Shown: positions 9,145-18,177 of the stretch, piece after piece
Position numbering within the stretch: position 1 is the stretch's first letter
Layout: the number at the start of each line of letters is the position of its first letter
DNA from: Ochrobactrum quorumnocens
GTDB lineage: Bacteria; Pseudomonadota; Alphaproteobacteria; Rhizobiales; Rhizobiaceae
DNA: 64,000 nucleotides
NCBI RefSeq assembly: GCF_002278035.1
Contig: NZ_CP022603.1
Span: 682,001 to 746,000 of the forward strand
Direction of reading: 5' to 3'
Notes under the pieces: model-generated
Database searches by the model: none
The model's input: only the letters and a program-made list of their open reading frames with translations
Told to the model about the DNA's origin: nothing
Made by a program: the position numbers and the translations under genes

Positions 9145-9828
9145 GTGGCATATTTTTCACCGAAACTCGTTCAGAGCAGACCCCCAAAAGCGGCAGTCGT
9201 ATTTGAAGCGCTGAAGCGGGATATTATGCTTGGCACATTGCCTGCCGGGGCCAACCTAACGGAGCTGGAAGTCGCCGCACATTTTCAATGCAGCCAGGGC
9301 CCAGTGCGTGAAGCGCTGCTCCAGTTGCAGGAAGAAGGCCTTGTTCTGCGACAGGGCCATAGGGGAACACAGGTTTCTCTATGCACACCGGACGAAGCTG
9401 TTGAAATGTTTCGTCTACGCAACTCCATTGAATGCAATGGGATCCCGCGCGTCATGATGCGCCGCTCCAAGAAGTTGACGGATGACCTCAAAGGAATGCT
9501 GGAGGGGATGCTACAGGCAGCCGACGAAGAAGATGAATATCGTCTGGCTGCGATTGACCGTGACTTTCACAGACGCATTTTCGACGAAGCAGACTTGCCT
9601 GCTCTGAACCCCATTTTACATCGTTGCCTTGTTCACAACCATCGCTTCAAAATTTCACAAAGCGGCAATGCACGCGATCTGCGTGGAACTGCGCTTCGTC
9701 ATTGCTCGATTATTGATGCAATTGAAGCCGCCGACACCGAAGCTGCAATGGTTGCTATGCGTCACCATATTGCGACGATTGTTGATTTCGGGCCAGCGGT
9801 GTTCCCGGAAGAAGGTCGCTCTTCATGA
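9145..9828 (+). CDS. GntR-family transcriptional regulator, FCD (FadR) subfamily
   Basis: 227 residues: N-terminal winged helix (residues ~15-80, with LTELEVAAHFQCSQGPVREALLQLQEEGLV, the GntR core) and a C-terminal all-helical FCD effector domain. The latter has the metal-site pattern typical of the group: D in AAIDRDFHR, H in FHRRIF, and late histidines (H in RGTALRHCSI and MRHHIATI). Starts with GTG and overlaps the esterase gene by four bases (ATGA). Probably senses a sugar acid or related ligand and controls the divergent sugar transport locus; the ligand is unknown. Confidence 0.88.
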   Translation: MAYFSPKLVQSRPPKAAVVFEALKRDIMLGTLPAGANLTELEVAAHFQCSQGPVREALLQLQEEGLVLRQGHRGTQVSLCTPDEAVEMFRLRNSIECNGIPRVMMRRSKKLTDDLKGMLEGMLQAADEEDEYRLAAIDRDFHRRIFDEADLPALNPILHRCLVHNHRFKISQSGNARDLRGTALRHCSIIDAIEAADTEAAMVAMRHHIATIVDFGPAVFPEEGRSS

Positions 9829-10787
9829 CAACTACCATCAAACAAGAATTATTGCCGGAAATGCAGGCTATTCTCGAAGAAATCGCAATCGAGTTCGCAG
9901 GCACTCCTGATCCAACGACGCTTCCATCAGCAGAGGGGCGTGCGCTGGCGGAAAAGAACAACCAGCGCTGGAATATCAATCTGCCTGAGATAAAGGACGT
10001 GTGTTCAATACATCTAGCTGCGAACCCATCTGTCGGCTCACAGGAAACTCCATTGCTTGTTCTGGAGCCTCACAACAAAAAACCCGGAAGCATTCTTTTC
10101 GTGCACGGTGGCGGCTTTGCGTTTTGTAGTCCCAAAACGCATGAGCGCTGCGCGCGCATGCTTGCAGAAAAGTCCCGCTTAACTGTGGTTTTGCCTGATT
10201 ACAGACTGGCCCCGGAGCACCCCTTCCCGGCAGGCCTTCATGATGTCATTGGCGCGATGCGGGCATTGATTGATGGGGAACTAACAGGGCTCGATAGCCC
10301 CGTTTATATCGCAGGCGATTCTGCTGGTGCAAATTTAGCACTTTCAGCCATGCTGCATGAGGCGGAAAACAACCATGCGCTGCCTAAAGGCGCGCTGCTC
10401 TTTTATGGCAACTATGCCATGGATTTTGAAACCCCATCTTATAAAGCATTCATCAATGGTCCAGGGCTGACCACTGACAGAATGAAGCGTTACTGGAACT
10501 GGTATGCGAGTGGGCAAGACATTGCTTCAAATCCGCTAGCCTGCCCGCTTCATGCCAAAGATGCAGCCCTAGAAAAAATGCCACCGCTCTATCTTACAGC
10601 TGCAGGCATCGACCCCCTCTTTTCCGATACGATTTTGCTTCACGAGCGGCTTTTGAAGATTGGACGCAAGGACGAATTAGCCGCCACAGATGGCGTCGTT
10701 CATGGCTTTCTGCAATACACAAATGAACTAACGGCAGCTAGAGCAGCGTTGGAGGACGCAGCAAAGGCATTAAGCCGAATGGCCTGA
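9825..10787 (+). CDS. Alpha/beta hydrolase, hormone-sensitive-lipase (esterase) family
   Basis: 320-residue cytoplasmic esterase. It shows the HSL oxyanion motif HGGGFAF (about residue 92), the DYRLAPEHPFPAG block, the nucleophile elbow GDSAGAN (about residue 165), an acid in GIDPLF and the catalytic histidine in GVVHGFLQY. Coupled to the GntR gene by an ATGA overlap and followed by a sugar-type ABC importer, so it may deacylate an imported esterified sugar or lactone. That role is inference. Confidence 0.88.
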   Translation: MTTTIKQELLPEMQAILEEIAIEFAGTPDPTTLPSAEGRALAEKNNQRWNINLPEIKDVCSIHLAANPSVGSQETPLLVLEPHNKKPGSILFVHGGGFAFCSPKTHERCARMLAEKSRLTVVLPDYRLAPEHPFPAGLHDVIGAMRALIDGELTGLDSPVYIAGDSAGANLALSAMLHEAENNHALPKGALLFYGNYAMDFETPSYKAFINGPGLTTDRMKRYWNWYASGQDIASNPLACPLHAKDAALEKMPPLYLTAAGIDPLFSDTILLHERLLKIGRKDELAATDGVVHGFLQYTNELTAARAALEDAAKALSRMA

Positions 10788-10824
10788 ATGAAAGAGGCTT
10801 TTTAGACAACTGGGAGGAGTTGAA

Positions 10825-12018
10825 ATGTTGAAATCTCTTATGCTCAGCGCGGCATTTGCTGCTGCACTTACAATTTCGGCGCAATCCGCTGAAACCGTTC
10901 GCTTCTGGTATCATTTCGACAATCCGGAAAACCCGATGTCGGAACTTGTTGCGAAATTTGAAAAAGCCAATCCGAACATTAAAATCGAAGCGGAAAATAT
11001 TCCATGGAACAGTTATTACGATAATCTCTACACATCCATCATTGGCGGCAGCGCACCTGATGCTGCAATGGTGAAGCTGTTCGCGCAGCCGCGTTTGAAC
11101 GAAATGGAAGCTCTGGAACCGTTAGGCGAGCGGATCGATGGCTGGGCCGGGAAAGACGACCTGCTCGATAATCTGCTCGAACTAAACAAAGCATCAGACG
11201 GCAACCAATATTATCTGCCTATTCAGTATGTTGTTCTTTATCTTTATTATCGTGCTGATCTCTTCAAGGAAGCGGGTTTGGAGCCTCCTAAAACCTGTGA
11301 GGACTTCCGCAATGCTGCCATTAAGCTGACAGACGCTCCTAATCGTTACGGCTTCGGACTTCGTGGTGGCAAAGGTGGATGGGATCAATGGGGCGCCTTC
11401 GTTCTTTCACAAGGTGGCGAAGTAATGCCCGGCGGTTTGACAACACCATCCGCCGTGGCGGCCAATCAATGGGTGATCGATCTTTTCCAGAAAGACAAAG
11501 TCATTCCTCCATCAGCGCCAAATGACGGGTTTCAGGAAATTATTTCAGCTTTCAAAACCGGTAAAACCGCTATGACGATCCACCATGTCGGCTCGTCCAA
11601 GGATCTCGTTTCTGCACTCGGAGATAAGGTATCAGCAGTTCCTGTACCTGAGTGCGGCGGCAATCGCTGGACGTCATATGGCGATGAATCTCTGGCGATT
11701 TTCTCGTCCTCGAATGTGAAAGACGCTGCATGGAAATGGATTTCTTTCCTTGCAGAAGGCGAAAACAATGTTTCCTTCAATAGCGCAACTGGTCAGATGA
11801 CCGTCACAAAAAGCGGCTCAAAAGATTGGAAACTGCACGACCGTCGGTTTGTTGATGCAACGGTCAAGTCCCTGCCCTTCGCACATGTACTGCCACAAAA
11901 CGAAGGCACTTCAGAATTCGTGAACACAGCGTGGCAAACTGCTATGCAACGCGCGCTTGCAGGGCAGATCACATCTGAACAGATGATGCAGGAACTGGAA
12001 AAACTATTCCAGAACTAA
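10825..12018 (+). CDS. Sugar ABC transporter substrate-binding protein (SBP_bac_1)
   Basis: 397-residue periplasmic protein with a signal peptide (cleavage near SAQSA-ETV). It opens with VRFWYHFDNPENPMSELVAKFEKANP, the classic start of CUT1 binding proteins, and has a conserved AAWKWISFLA-type block near residue 300. A strong GGGAGGAG site precedes ATG at 10825. Followed by two CUT1 permeases. No direct clue to the sugar. Confidence 0.9.
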   Translation: MLKSLMLSAAFAAALTISAQSAETVRFWYHFDNPENPMSELVAKFEKANPNIKIEAENIPWNSYYDNLYTSIIGGSAPDAAMVKLFAQPRLNEMEALEPLGERIDGWAGKDDLLDNLLELNKASDGNQYYLPIQYVVLYLYYRADLFKEAGLEPPKTCEDFRNAAIKLTDAPNRYGFGLRGGKGGWDQWGAFVLSQGGEVMPGGLTTPSAVAANQWVIDLFQKDKVIPPSAPNDGFQEIISAFKTGKTAMTIHHVGSSKDLVSALGDKVSAVPVPECGGNRWTSYGDESLAIFSSSNVKDAAWKWISFLAEGENNVSFNSATGQMTVTKSGSKDWKLHDRRFVDATVKSLPFAHVLPQNEGTSEFVNTAWQTAMQRALAGQITSEQMMQELEKLFQN

Positions 12019-12126
12019 GCAACCGACGTGCGGGTCATTCGTGGCAGCATTCTCATGCGCCGCCATACCTCTCCCGTTAAAAAATCGTCGAACGCCAATC
12101 CATTCCCCAGCTTGGATAGATAGCCT

Positions 12127-13047
12127 ATGTCCGCGTTACCTTCTGTCTCCCAATCACCAACGCATCTCCGACACCGGAGCAAAAAGCTGCTGCCTTACTG
12201 GTTGCTTAGCCCTGCCGTTGTTGTCACGCTGGTCATTGTCTTCCTGCCAATGGTGCAGGCAGTCTGGACAAGTTTCTACGATCTGTTGCTTTTCAAGCCC
12301 AAAGCAACAGCGTTTGTCGGCATTGGTAACTATATCAAACTGTTAGAAGACCCGGTCTTTTGGGCCGCGTTCTGGAACACATGCATCTGGATCGGGCTCA
12401 CTGTCCCACTCCAGATGGGGCTAGGACTGATAACTGCCCTCCTGCTCAATAGGCAATTCCCGTGGCGAGGCTTGGCCCGTGCGCTGGTCATCATTCCTTG
12501 GGCACTCCCGAGTGTGGTCATTGCACTGATGTGGCGGTGGATTTACGATCCCAATACGGGCGTCCTCAATGACATTCTGCTCAACCTCTCGGTTGTGAGC
12601 CAGGCGGTTCCATGGCTGGCCGATCCAAACATCGCCCTTTATGCAATCATCGCAACGCTGACTTGGCAGGGGTTCCCGTTCTTTGCGATTATGATCCTCG
12701 CAGGCTTACAGGGCATTCCCAAAAGCCAGTATGAGGCGGCGTCAATTGATGGTGCATCGCCATGGCGTCAGTTCTTGAACGTAACATTGCCCGGCATCGC
12801 GCCCGTTTTAGCAACAGCAGGCCTGCTCCGGGTGATCTGGGTCGCTAACTCGATGGATGTGATCTTCGTCATGACAGGAGGCGGTCCCGGCTACTCAACT
12901 TACACGCTGCCTCTCTATGCATTCGTGAAAGCGCGGCAAAACCTTGATTTCGGTTATGGCACAGCTATCGCTGTCACCTTCACGCTCCTGCTCGGTGTTC
13001 TGGTCGTTCTTTATCTTGCACGTACAATGCGTGAGGTCGAAAAATGA
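12127..13047 (+). CDS. Sugar ABC transporter permease (MalF/UgpA-like)
   Basis: 306 residues, six predicted membrane segments, with the EAA loop YEAASIDGASPWRQFLNVTLP near residue 200 that docks the ATPase. N-terminal cytoplasmic tail of about 30 residues. The 108-bp gap from the binding-protein gene contains no gene. Overlaps the second permease by four bases (ATGA). Confidence 0.92.
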   Translation: MSALPSVSQSPTHLRHRSKKLLPYWLLSPAVVVTLVIVFLPMVQAVWTSFYDLLLFKPKATAFVGIGNYIKLLEDPVFWAAFWNTCIWIGLTVPLQMGLGLITALLLNRQFPWRGLARALVIIPWALPSVVIALMWRWIYDPNTGVLNDILLNLSVVSQAVPWLADPNIALYAIIATLTWQGFPFFAIMILAGLQGIPKSQYEAASIDGASPWRQFLNVTLPGIAPVLATAGLLRVIWVANSMDVIFVMTGGGPGYSTYTLPLYAFVKARQNLDFGYGTAIAVTFTLLLGVLVVLYLARTMREVEK

Positions 13048-13877
13048 AACGTCAAAGCACGCTTAAACGCATACTGACCACCGACCTTCCGGTCGCCTGC
13101 ATCGTGCTCTTCGCCTTGGCTCCTTTCGCGTGGATGGTTTTGACATCACTCACGCCAACTGAGCAGCTATCAGCCAGCGGTGTTTCACTGTCGCCTTCGG
13201 GCTGGAGCCTCGATAATTACGAGCGCCTGTTTAACAAAGCGCAATTCTACAAAAATATGCTTGATAGCCTCGTCATCGCTGTAGGCACAGTTGTGCTTGG
13301 CCTCGCGGTTTCGATAACGGCAGCCTATGCGCTATCACGTTTTCGCTTTATCGGGCGCAAATTGTTCATGATGCAGTTTCTGCTCATCAACATGTTCCCG
13401 ATCGTGCTGCTGATCCTGCCGCTTTTTATTCTCATGCGGAAATATGGCATTCTGGACACCTATCTCGGGCTTATTCTTGCGAACTCTACGGTCGCAATTC
13501 CGTTTTCGGTCTGGATGCTAACAAGTTACGTCGCAGCTATTCCCAAAAGCCTTGATGAAGCCGCCATGATGGACGGCTGTTCACGCCTTGCTGCGTTGCG
13601 GCGCGTGATCATACCGCTGATGATGCCAGGGATTATTTCAACCGGCATCTACATCTTCATCACTGCATGGAACGAATATCTCTATGCGCTCACACTTGGC
13701 GGCAGAAATGTGCGCCCCGTTACGGTCGCAATCCAGACTCTGATTGGTGAATACCAGATCGAATGGGGGCTGCTCGCAGCGGGTGCCGTTGTTGGCGCAA
13801 TGCCCGCAGCCATTCTTTTCCTTCTCGTTCAAAAGCGCCTTATCGGCGGCCTCACACAAGGGGCAGTCAAAGGCTGA
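13044..13877 (+). CDS. Sugar ABC transporter permease (MalG/UgpE-like)
   Basis: 277 residues, six predicted membrane segments. The EAA loop is [20 protein letters not shown] followed by IPLMMPGI, near residue 175. N-terminal [14 protein letters not shown] is the usual MalG-type first helix. Partner of the preceding permease; energised presumably by the ATPase at 7969-9048. Confidence 0.92.
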   Translation: MKRQSTLKRILTTDLPVACIVLFALAPFAWMVLTSLTPTEQLSASGVSLSPSGWSLDNYERLFNKAQFYKNMLDSLVIAVGTVVLGLAVSITAAYALSRFRFIGRKLFMMQFLLINMFPIVLLILPLFILMRKYGILDTYLGLILANSTVAIPFSVWMLTSYVAAIPKSLDEAAMMDGCSRLAALRRVIIPLMMPGIISTGIYIFITAWNEYLYALTLGGRNVRPVTVAIQTLIGEYQIEWGLLAAGAVVGAMPAAILFLLVQKRLIGGLTQGAVKG

Positions 13878-13923
13878 CACCGCTCCATTCCCCAATTATT
13901 CTTCAAGCAATCGAGGAAAAAAC

Positions 13924-14805
13924 ATGAACCCCATCGGGTTGATTTCAATGCAATATGCGCGTCCTTTTGCGGCCGAACATTTTCCGCTTTTCCCTAAAAT
14001 GCGTGAACACGGATTTGAGTTTGTTGAGTTGCTGGTGCCTGAACCCGGCGAACTCGACCTGAAAGAAACACGCAAAGCACTAGATGACGCAGGACTTGGC
14101 GTCGTGCTTGCAGCGCGCGTCAATCTTGAACGTAACATCTCGTCTGCTGACCAAAATGCCTATCACGGTGGCGTAGACTACCTCAAATACACGGTTGATT
14201 GCGCTGATGCACTTGGCGCGCAGGTTGTCGGCGGGCCTCTGACCGGGAATCCCCTCGTCTTTGCTGGCCGCCCTCCTCAGCCCGTTTCAGAAGTTGAACG
14301 CTTGCGCCGCAAAGATAACTGCGTAAAAGCCCTGAAAATTGCTGGAGAGTATGCTCAGGGAAGCGATGTTGTACTCGCAGTCGAACCGCTCAACCGGTTT
14401 GAAAGCGATGTCCTTTGCACTACGCAGCAGGCAATCGAATTGCTGGACGCGGTTGATCAACCAGCGATAAAACTGATGCTCGACACCTTCCATATGCACA
14501 TGGAGGAAAGCTCAATTCCAGAAGCCATCAGGCTTGCCGGCGATCTGGTTGTGCATTTTCAAGCCAACGAAAACCACCGTGGCTTTCCCGGCACGGGCGC
14601 AACAGACTGGGTAGGGGTTTGTCGTGCACTACACGAGATCGGTTACACAGGTCCAATTTCGCTTGAACCATTCCGCCGTCAGGATGATCGTTTTGGCGTT
14701 CCTTTTGCCCAATGGAGAGCGCCACACGAGGATGAAAGTGATCGTCTGTCGGCCAGCACCACCTTCATGAAAAGCCACCTCCTTCTCACGGAATATCGTC
14801 GATGA
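13924..14805 (+). CDS. Sugar phosphate isomerase/epimerase family protein (xylose isomerase-like TIM barrel)
   Basis: 293-residue AP_endonuc_2/xylose-isomerase-like TIM barrel. The metal-site signatures are visible: LAVEPLNRFESDVLCT (Glu), MLDTFHMHMEE (Asp, His), HFQANENHRG (His/Asn) and SLEPF (Glu) near the C-terminus. Close in style to tagatose/psicose 3-epimerases and related sugar-acid isomerases. ATG at 13924 has a GAGGAAA site 7 bases upstream; a longer in-frame reading overlaps the permease gene and was rejected. Ends in a four-base overlap with the dehydrogenase, so both enzymes likely act on the same imported sugar. Confidence 0.87.
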   Translation: MNPIGLISMQYARPFAAEHFPLFPKMREHGFEFVELLVPEPGELDLKETRKALDDAGLGVVLAARVNLERNISSADQNAYHGGVDYLKYTVDCADALGAQVVGGPLTGNPLVFAGRPPQPVSEVERLRRKDNCVKALKIAGEYAQGSDVVLAVEPLNRFESDVLCTTQQAIELLDAVDQPAIKLMLDTFHMHMEESSIPEAIRLAGDLVVHFQANENHRGFPGTGATDWVGVCRALHEIGYTGPISLEPFRRQDDRFGVPFAQWRAPHEDESDRLSASTTFMKSHLLLTEYRR

Positions 14806-15797
14806 CACTCAAAATTGGTTGGATTGGTTGCGGTATACACGCGACCCAGATGTTGCTTCCACAGCTCGTTCGCTATGACGTGGAGATTGCCGCACTTTGC
14901 GATGTCGACCCGGCACGGCTGGCTAATGCCGGAAGACAATTCGGCGTACGTGCACTTACCAGTGATGTCGAAACCCTGCTCAATACATCCGGTCTTGACG
15001 CCATTGGCATGGCTGTCGGCCCTGATCAGCACCTTGCCTTTGGTAAAGCCGCACTGGAACGCGGCCTGCCTGTATTCATGGAAAAGCCACCTTCTGGATC
15101 AGCCGAAGGCGCGCGTGAACTTCTCAAAGCTTCTGAAAAATCCAAGAAACCGCTTCTGCTGGGCTTCATGAAGCGCTATTCTGTCGGCAACAAAATCGCT
15201 GCAAATATCATAAAATCAGGCCAATTCGGTGATGTTTTGGGCCTAACTGGCTATTATATGACGGCTCCCGGCTATTTTGCGGGGAACGTCGATTACACCG
15301 GCTTCTTCCTACACCACTGCGTCCACTATATGGACCTCGTTTCCCACTTGGTTTCGCCTGTTCGAAAACTGACAGCGAAGAAAGTCGAAAAAGAACCGGG
15401 AAAGCTGCTGATCCATGCAGCATTTGACTTTGAATGTGGGGCTATCGGCACCATTGCTATGGGAACGATGCAATCGCGCGGCACACCCGTCGAGCGTATT
15501 GAGCTGATGGGAGATCACCAGCGCATCGAAATCGATGATGTCATAGATGTGCGCTGGCACCGAAATCCTGCGTTCAAGATCGACGACCCGAAAGCAATGC
15601 TATCAGGCGAGTGCGATACGCTGACTTGGAAGCCTAACTTCACCGCAGCTGCAAATGAAGATCCGAAGGGCTATCATTCGCTACTGGCCGATGTCGTTCC
15701 GGCACTCATGGGGGATAAAACACCAGCACCAAACATTATAGACGGCGTTATTGCCATGGAACGGTTAGAGGCCATGCGAAAGGAAATCGGCTTATAG
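14802..15797 (+). CDS. Gfo/Idh/MocA family NAD(P)-dependent oxidoreductase
   Basis: 331 residues. N-terminal Rossmann fold with GWIGCGIHATQMLLPQL (about residues 6-22) and the family motif VFMEKPPSGS (the EKP lysine, about residue 93). The C-terminal half is the usual alpha/beta dehydrogenase domain, with a conserved HHCVHYMDLVSHL segment carrying the catalytic histidine region near residue 170. Last gene of the sugar locus; probably oxidises or epimerises the sugar handled by the adjacent isomerase. Confidence 0.9.
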   Translation: MTLKIGWIGCGIHATQMLLPQLVRYDVEIAALCDVDPARLANAGRQFGVRALTSDVETLLNTSGLDAIGMAVGPDQHLAFGKAALERGLPVFMEKPPSGSAEGARELLKASEKSKKPLLLGFMKRYSVGNKIAANIIKSGQFGDVLGLTGYYMTAPGYFAGNVDYTGFFLHHCVHYMDLVSHLVSPVRKLTAKKVEKEPGKLLIHAAFDFECGAIGTIAMGTMQSRGTPVERIELMGDHQRIEIDDVIDVRWHRNPAFKIDDPKAMLSGECDTLTWKPNFTAAANEDPKGYHSLLADVVPALMGDKTPAPNIIDGVIAMERLEAMRKEIGL

Positions 15798-15922
15798 CGC
15801 TAACTTATATTTCACATCAGAACGAAACTATCACATAAAAATTGCTCTGACCTCTTCAAACTGGTCCGTGTATGATTAGAGTTTTCCCCGCTATTTTCCT
15901 GACTGGAGAAGGAGTGGAAAGC

Positions 15923-16189
15923 ATGAAAGCATCGAAGTTTTCGGATGCCCAGAAGGTGTTTATTCTCAAGCAGGGGGATGATGGGGTGCCGGTAAGAGAG
16001 ATCTGTCGCAAGAGCGGGATCAGCCAAGCGACGTATTTCAATTGGAAGAAGAAATACGCAGGTCTTCTGCCTGATGAGATGCGGCGGCTGCGTGTTTTGG
16101 AAGACGAGAACAGCCGTCTGAAGAAGATTGTTGCAGATCTAACGCTTGACCGCGAGATGTTGCAGGACGTCATACGCCGAAAACTTTAA
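15923..16189 (+). CDS. IS407-group transposase OrfA
   Basis: 88 residues from ATG at 15923 (GGAGAAGGAG site upstream). An N-terminal helix-turn-helix (KFSDAQKVFILKQGDDG...ICRKSGISQATYFNWKKKY) is followed by a leucine-zipper segment (EMRRLRVLEDENSRLKKIV) and DREMLQDVIRRKL, all typical of IS407 OrfA. A longer in-frame reading from 15872 runs into the element's end and is unlikely. The partner OrfB is broken. Confidence 0.85.
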   Translation: MKASKFSDAQKVFILKQGDDGVPVREICRKSGISQATYFNWKKKYAGLLPDEMRRLRVLEDENSRLKKIVADLTLDREMLQDVIRRKL

Positions 16190-16410
16190 GGCCTGCTCGG
16201 AAACGTGATCTGGTGGCGGGAATGCTTGTTGACTGGGGAATATCGATCCGGCGTACTTGCTTGGCGCTCAGCCTCGACAGATCAACCATCAATTACAAGT
16301 CCCGCCGCCTGATGCAATAAACTGTGCAGGCCGCTGTTGAAAAATGGATCAAAGAGATTTGTGAGACCCATGTGCGTTACGGTTACCGACATGTACACGT
16401 CCTGCTTCGA
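16190..16410 (+). pseudogene. IS407-group transposase OrfB, N-terminal remnant
   Basis: Translating from 16190 gives PARKRDLVAGMLVDWGISIR, then an in-frame TAA at 16318-16320, then the same frame resumes with EKWIKEICETHVRYGYRHVH, a conserved OrfB region. The integrase core (DDE) is absent. So it is both nonsense-mutated and truncated. Confidence 0.75.
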
Positions 16411-16676
16411 GCTGAACAGCCTCGCTGGCCTTCATCGGCAGTGCTTCCACATCAACGGTTCGATACGGATCAACGAACTCGACCGTCGATATAACCGGGC
16501 CGCCGAATTTCGTCTGACTGATCGGATTATTAGGCAACGGATAGGATGGCACGAAGCGGCCACTTGACGGTAGTTCGAACATAATGACACTATCTTTAAT
16601 CTTGAGTAAGAATTAAATCGGCTTTGGTCTGTTATTACTTAGGGAAGCTATTGCATCTCTATAGAAGGAGTTATCG

Positions 16677-17084
16677 ATGGGTATTTTCGACAAAATCAAA
16701 AGCGCAATTTGGGGTGAAGCTCAAGCCGCGACACCGGAACCTGCCACAATAGAAACAGGCTCACCGTCTGCTGATACGCCGACGGCTTCTTCTACACAAG
16801 CTACACCCGTCACTGCCGCGGACAGTTCAGCTGCCGTTGACGTTGGCGCGGTGCTAGATGCAGCAGTCGCCACGAATGGCCAGAAACTAAACTGGAAAAC
16901 ATCGATCGTTGATTTGATGAAGGCGCTGGGCCTAGACAGCAGTCTTGAACACCGCAAAGAGCTTGCGAAAGAACTCGGTTACACAGGCGACGTTTCAGAT
17001 TCGGCCACGATGAATGTTTGGCTCCATAAAGAAGTGATCCAAAAACTAAAAGATAACGGCGGCACCGTTCCTGCTGGTCTTTAA
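16677..17084 (+). CDS. DUF3597 domain-containing protein
   Basis: 135 residues beginning MGIFDKIKSAIWG, with a low-complexity Ala/Thr/Ser/Pro linker (residues ~15-60) and a C-terminal conserved domain (VDVGAVLDAAVATNGQKLNW, SSLEHRKELAKELGYTGD, NVWLHKEVIQKLKDNGG). This matches DUF3597, whose structure is known as a small helical domain but whose function is not. Start has an AAGGAG site 9 bases upstream. It stands alone between the IS remnant and the sRNA region, with its own terminator. Confidence 0.85.
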   Translation: MGIFDKIKSAIWGEAQAATPEPATIETGSPSADTPTASSTQATPVTAADSSAAVDVGAVLDAAVATNGQKLNWKTSIVDLMKALGLDSSLEHRKELAKELGYTGDVSDSATMNVWLHKEVIQKLKDNGGTVPAGL

Positions 17085-17158
17085 CGTTTAGCCACTTGTT
17101 GGGTTTCTAAACGCAACTGAACGACCTCGCCGGGGACCCGCCCGTCGGGGTTTGCATT

Positions 17159-17182
17159 TCAGGCACCCTTCGGGGCGCCTGA
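17159..17182 (+). terminator. Hairpin terminator after DUF3597
   Basis: TCAGGCACCC-TTCG-GGGCGCCTGA is a 10-bp stem with one mismatch and a UUCG tetraloop, 75 bp after the DUF3597 stop. It is followed by GTTTCT, a weak T-tract. Confidence 0.6.
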
Positions 17183-17841
17183 GTTTCTATCGTACTAACC
17201 CACGCCTGGAAGCCTGTTTACTATCCGCGCTGACCGCATCGGGTCCGATTTGCCATATGCTTTGACGGTTCGTGAACTGGTATTTTGAGACACGTTCTCG
17301 ACATAAGAATGGAAACTACCGTCGTTCTCGAAACGCGTCACAACTCAACAAGCATAGGACCGGCAGCGCTTGTCCTTTGTTGTGCGCTTAGGACCGGCAT
17401 CGTTGGGGCCCGCAGGCTTGGTGTGCCAGTCGCGAAGGCGGGCAAGCGATCCTCGTTAATTGCTTCGAGACGCCCTCGATATTTAGATGTCGAACGAGCG
17501 TTCGTCATTAACTCTCTATTCGATACTTTCGTGAGGATGCTATCACTGCGACCGGTTGCCGAGCAGGTGAACCACGAAAGTCAGGTCATCCAGTGGAAAG
17601 CCCTTCGCTTGGGGTACGGCGCAGATGATCGCGCTTGAAGATGTATCTGCATCATCACAGGGCCCCATTGATCATGGTTTCGAACGCCCAGCATTTTCAG
17701 CAATAGCCCATCCTACCTCATTCTCAATGATGTTCCGCAACAGCTGCTCTCCAGCAAACGCTTACAAATATTCGGTTGTATCAACCTATGTTGGCAACCG
17801 TTACATTTGTTCTATTTTTTTCTAGGATTTATTTTGTAACT
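17183..17841. other. Stretch without a supported gene
   Basis: About 660 bp between the DUF3597 terminator and the first sRNA candidate. Short open frames exist (for example 17285-17638 on the plus strand) but they lack a ribosome site, show no recognisable domain and have arginine/cysteine-rich composition typical of non-coding frames. A possible promoter lies at its right end: TTGTTC (17807-17812), 17-bp spacer, TATTTT (17830-17835). Confidence 0.5.
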
Positions 17842-17928
17842 TCGACATTGCATTGACCTCCTTTGGAAATATGCTCCCCGTATCGCGCACCCGAGCCCCC
17901 CGCCCCAAAACGCGATACGGGACTTTTT
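17842..17928 (+). ncRNA. Candidate small RNA with C-rich terminator loop (possibly suhB/MmgR-like, alpha-r8)
   Basis: CCCGTATCGCG (17877-17887) and CGCGATACGGG (17911-17921) form a perfect 11-bp stem closing a 23-base cytosine-rich loop (CACCCGAGCCCCCCGCCCC...). It is followed by ACTTTTT, a good intrinsic terminator. Upstream is an unpaired stretch containing TTGACCTCCTTTGGAAA. With the promoter TTGTTC-17-TATTTT the transcript would be about 85 nt. The layout (short 5' region, CCUCCUUU and C-rich segments, strong terminator) reminds me of the alphaproteobacterial suhB/MmgR family, but that is from memory. Start site is predicted only. Confidence 0.5.
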
Positions 17929-18126
17929 CCAAGGATAGTGGACGCAAACATTTGAACTTCCAAGAATATTCATAATCTTACCAAATTAATGCTGTTATGT
18001 ACCTCTTGATTTACTAATTAAATACTTCTAGATGAAATCCGTCTGGGAGGATAAGATCGCCTGCGCGCGCTTTTGAGCCGCCGGGCGACTTTCCATTTCA
18101 AGGCCTATGCACTCACTGCATGTCAA

Positions 18127-18144
18127 ATGTGCAACATTGCACAT
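18127..18144. promoter_or_regulatory. tra-box-like 18-bp palindrome (LuxR-type operator)
   Basis: ATGTGCAACATTGCACAT is an 8+8 perfect inverted repeat with a 2-base centre. The Agrobacterium TraR operator is ATGTGCAGATCTGCACAT: the outer seven bases of both arms (14 of 18 positions) are identical. It is centred at 18135.5, i.e. 42.5 bp before the predicted sRNA start (18178), the standard position for LuxR-type activators that overlap the -35 element. No luxR or luxI gene lies in this window, so the regulator would act in trans. Confidence 0.6.
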
Positions 18145-18165
18145 TGTAATCATCCAACCATTACC

Positions 18166-18171
18166 TATTTT
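18166..18171 (+). promoter_or_regulatory. Predicted -10 element of the aSD sRNA
   Basis: TATTTT lies six bases before the first base of the sRNA's first hairpin. No good -35 hexamer is present at the right distance; the -35 zone is covered by the right arm of the tra-box-like palindrome, a pattern seen in activator-dependent promoters. Confidence 0.45.
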
Positions 18172-18177
18172 CAGATT

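Larger units (their letters stand above)
15847..16410 (+). mobile_element. Truncated IS3-family element, IS407 group
   Basis: The left part of an IS407-group element: a left-end-like sequence near 15847, an intact-looking orfA, and only the first ~73 codons of orfB. The catalytic DDE domain and right end are missing, so it cannot transpose by itself. Similarity to orfB stops after the conserved RYGYRHVHVLLR, at 16410, where unrelated sequence begins. Confidence 0.8.

Noticed and set aside
16349..16582. 77-codon minus-strand frame starting MFELPSSGRFVPSYPLPNNP at the end of the IS407 remnant
   Set aside because: The first ~57 codons look gene-like and could be a 5' fragment cut by the IS junction at 16410, but no family is recognised and no ribosome site is seen, so it is not called.
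17285..17638. 117-codon plus-strand frame in the gene-poor stretch
   Set aside because: No ribosome site, no recognisable motif, composition rich in Arg and Ser as in random frames.
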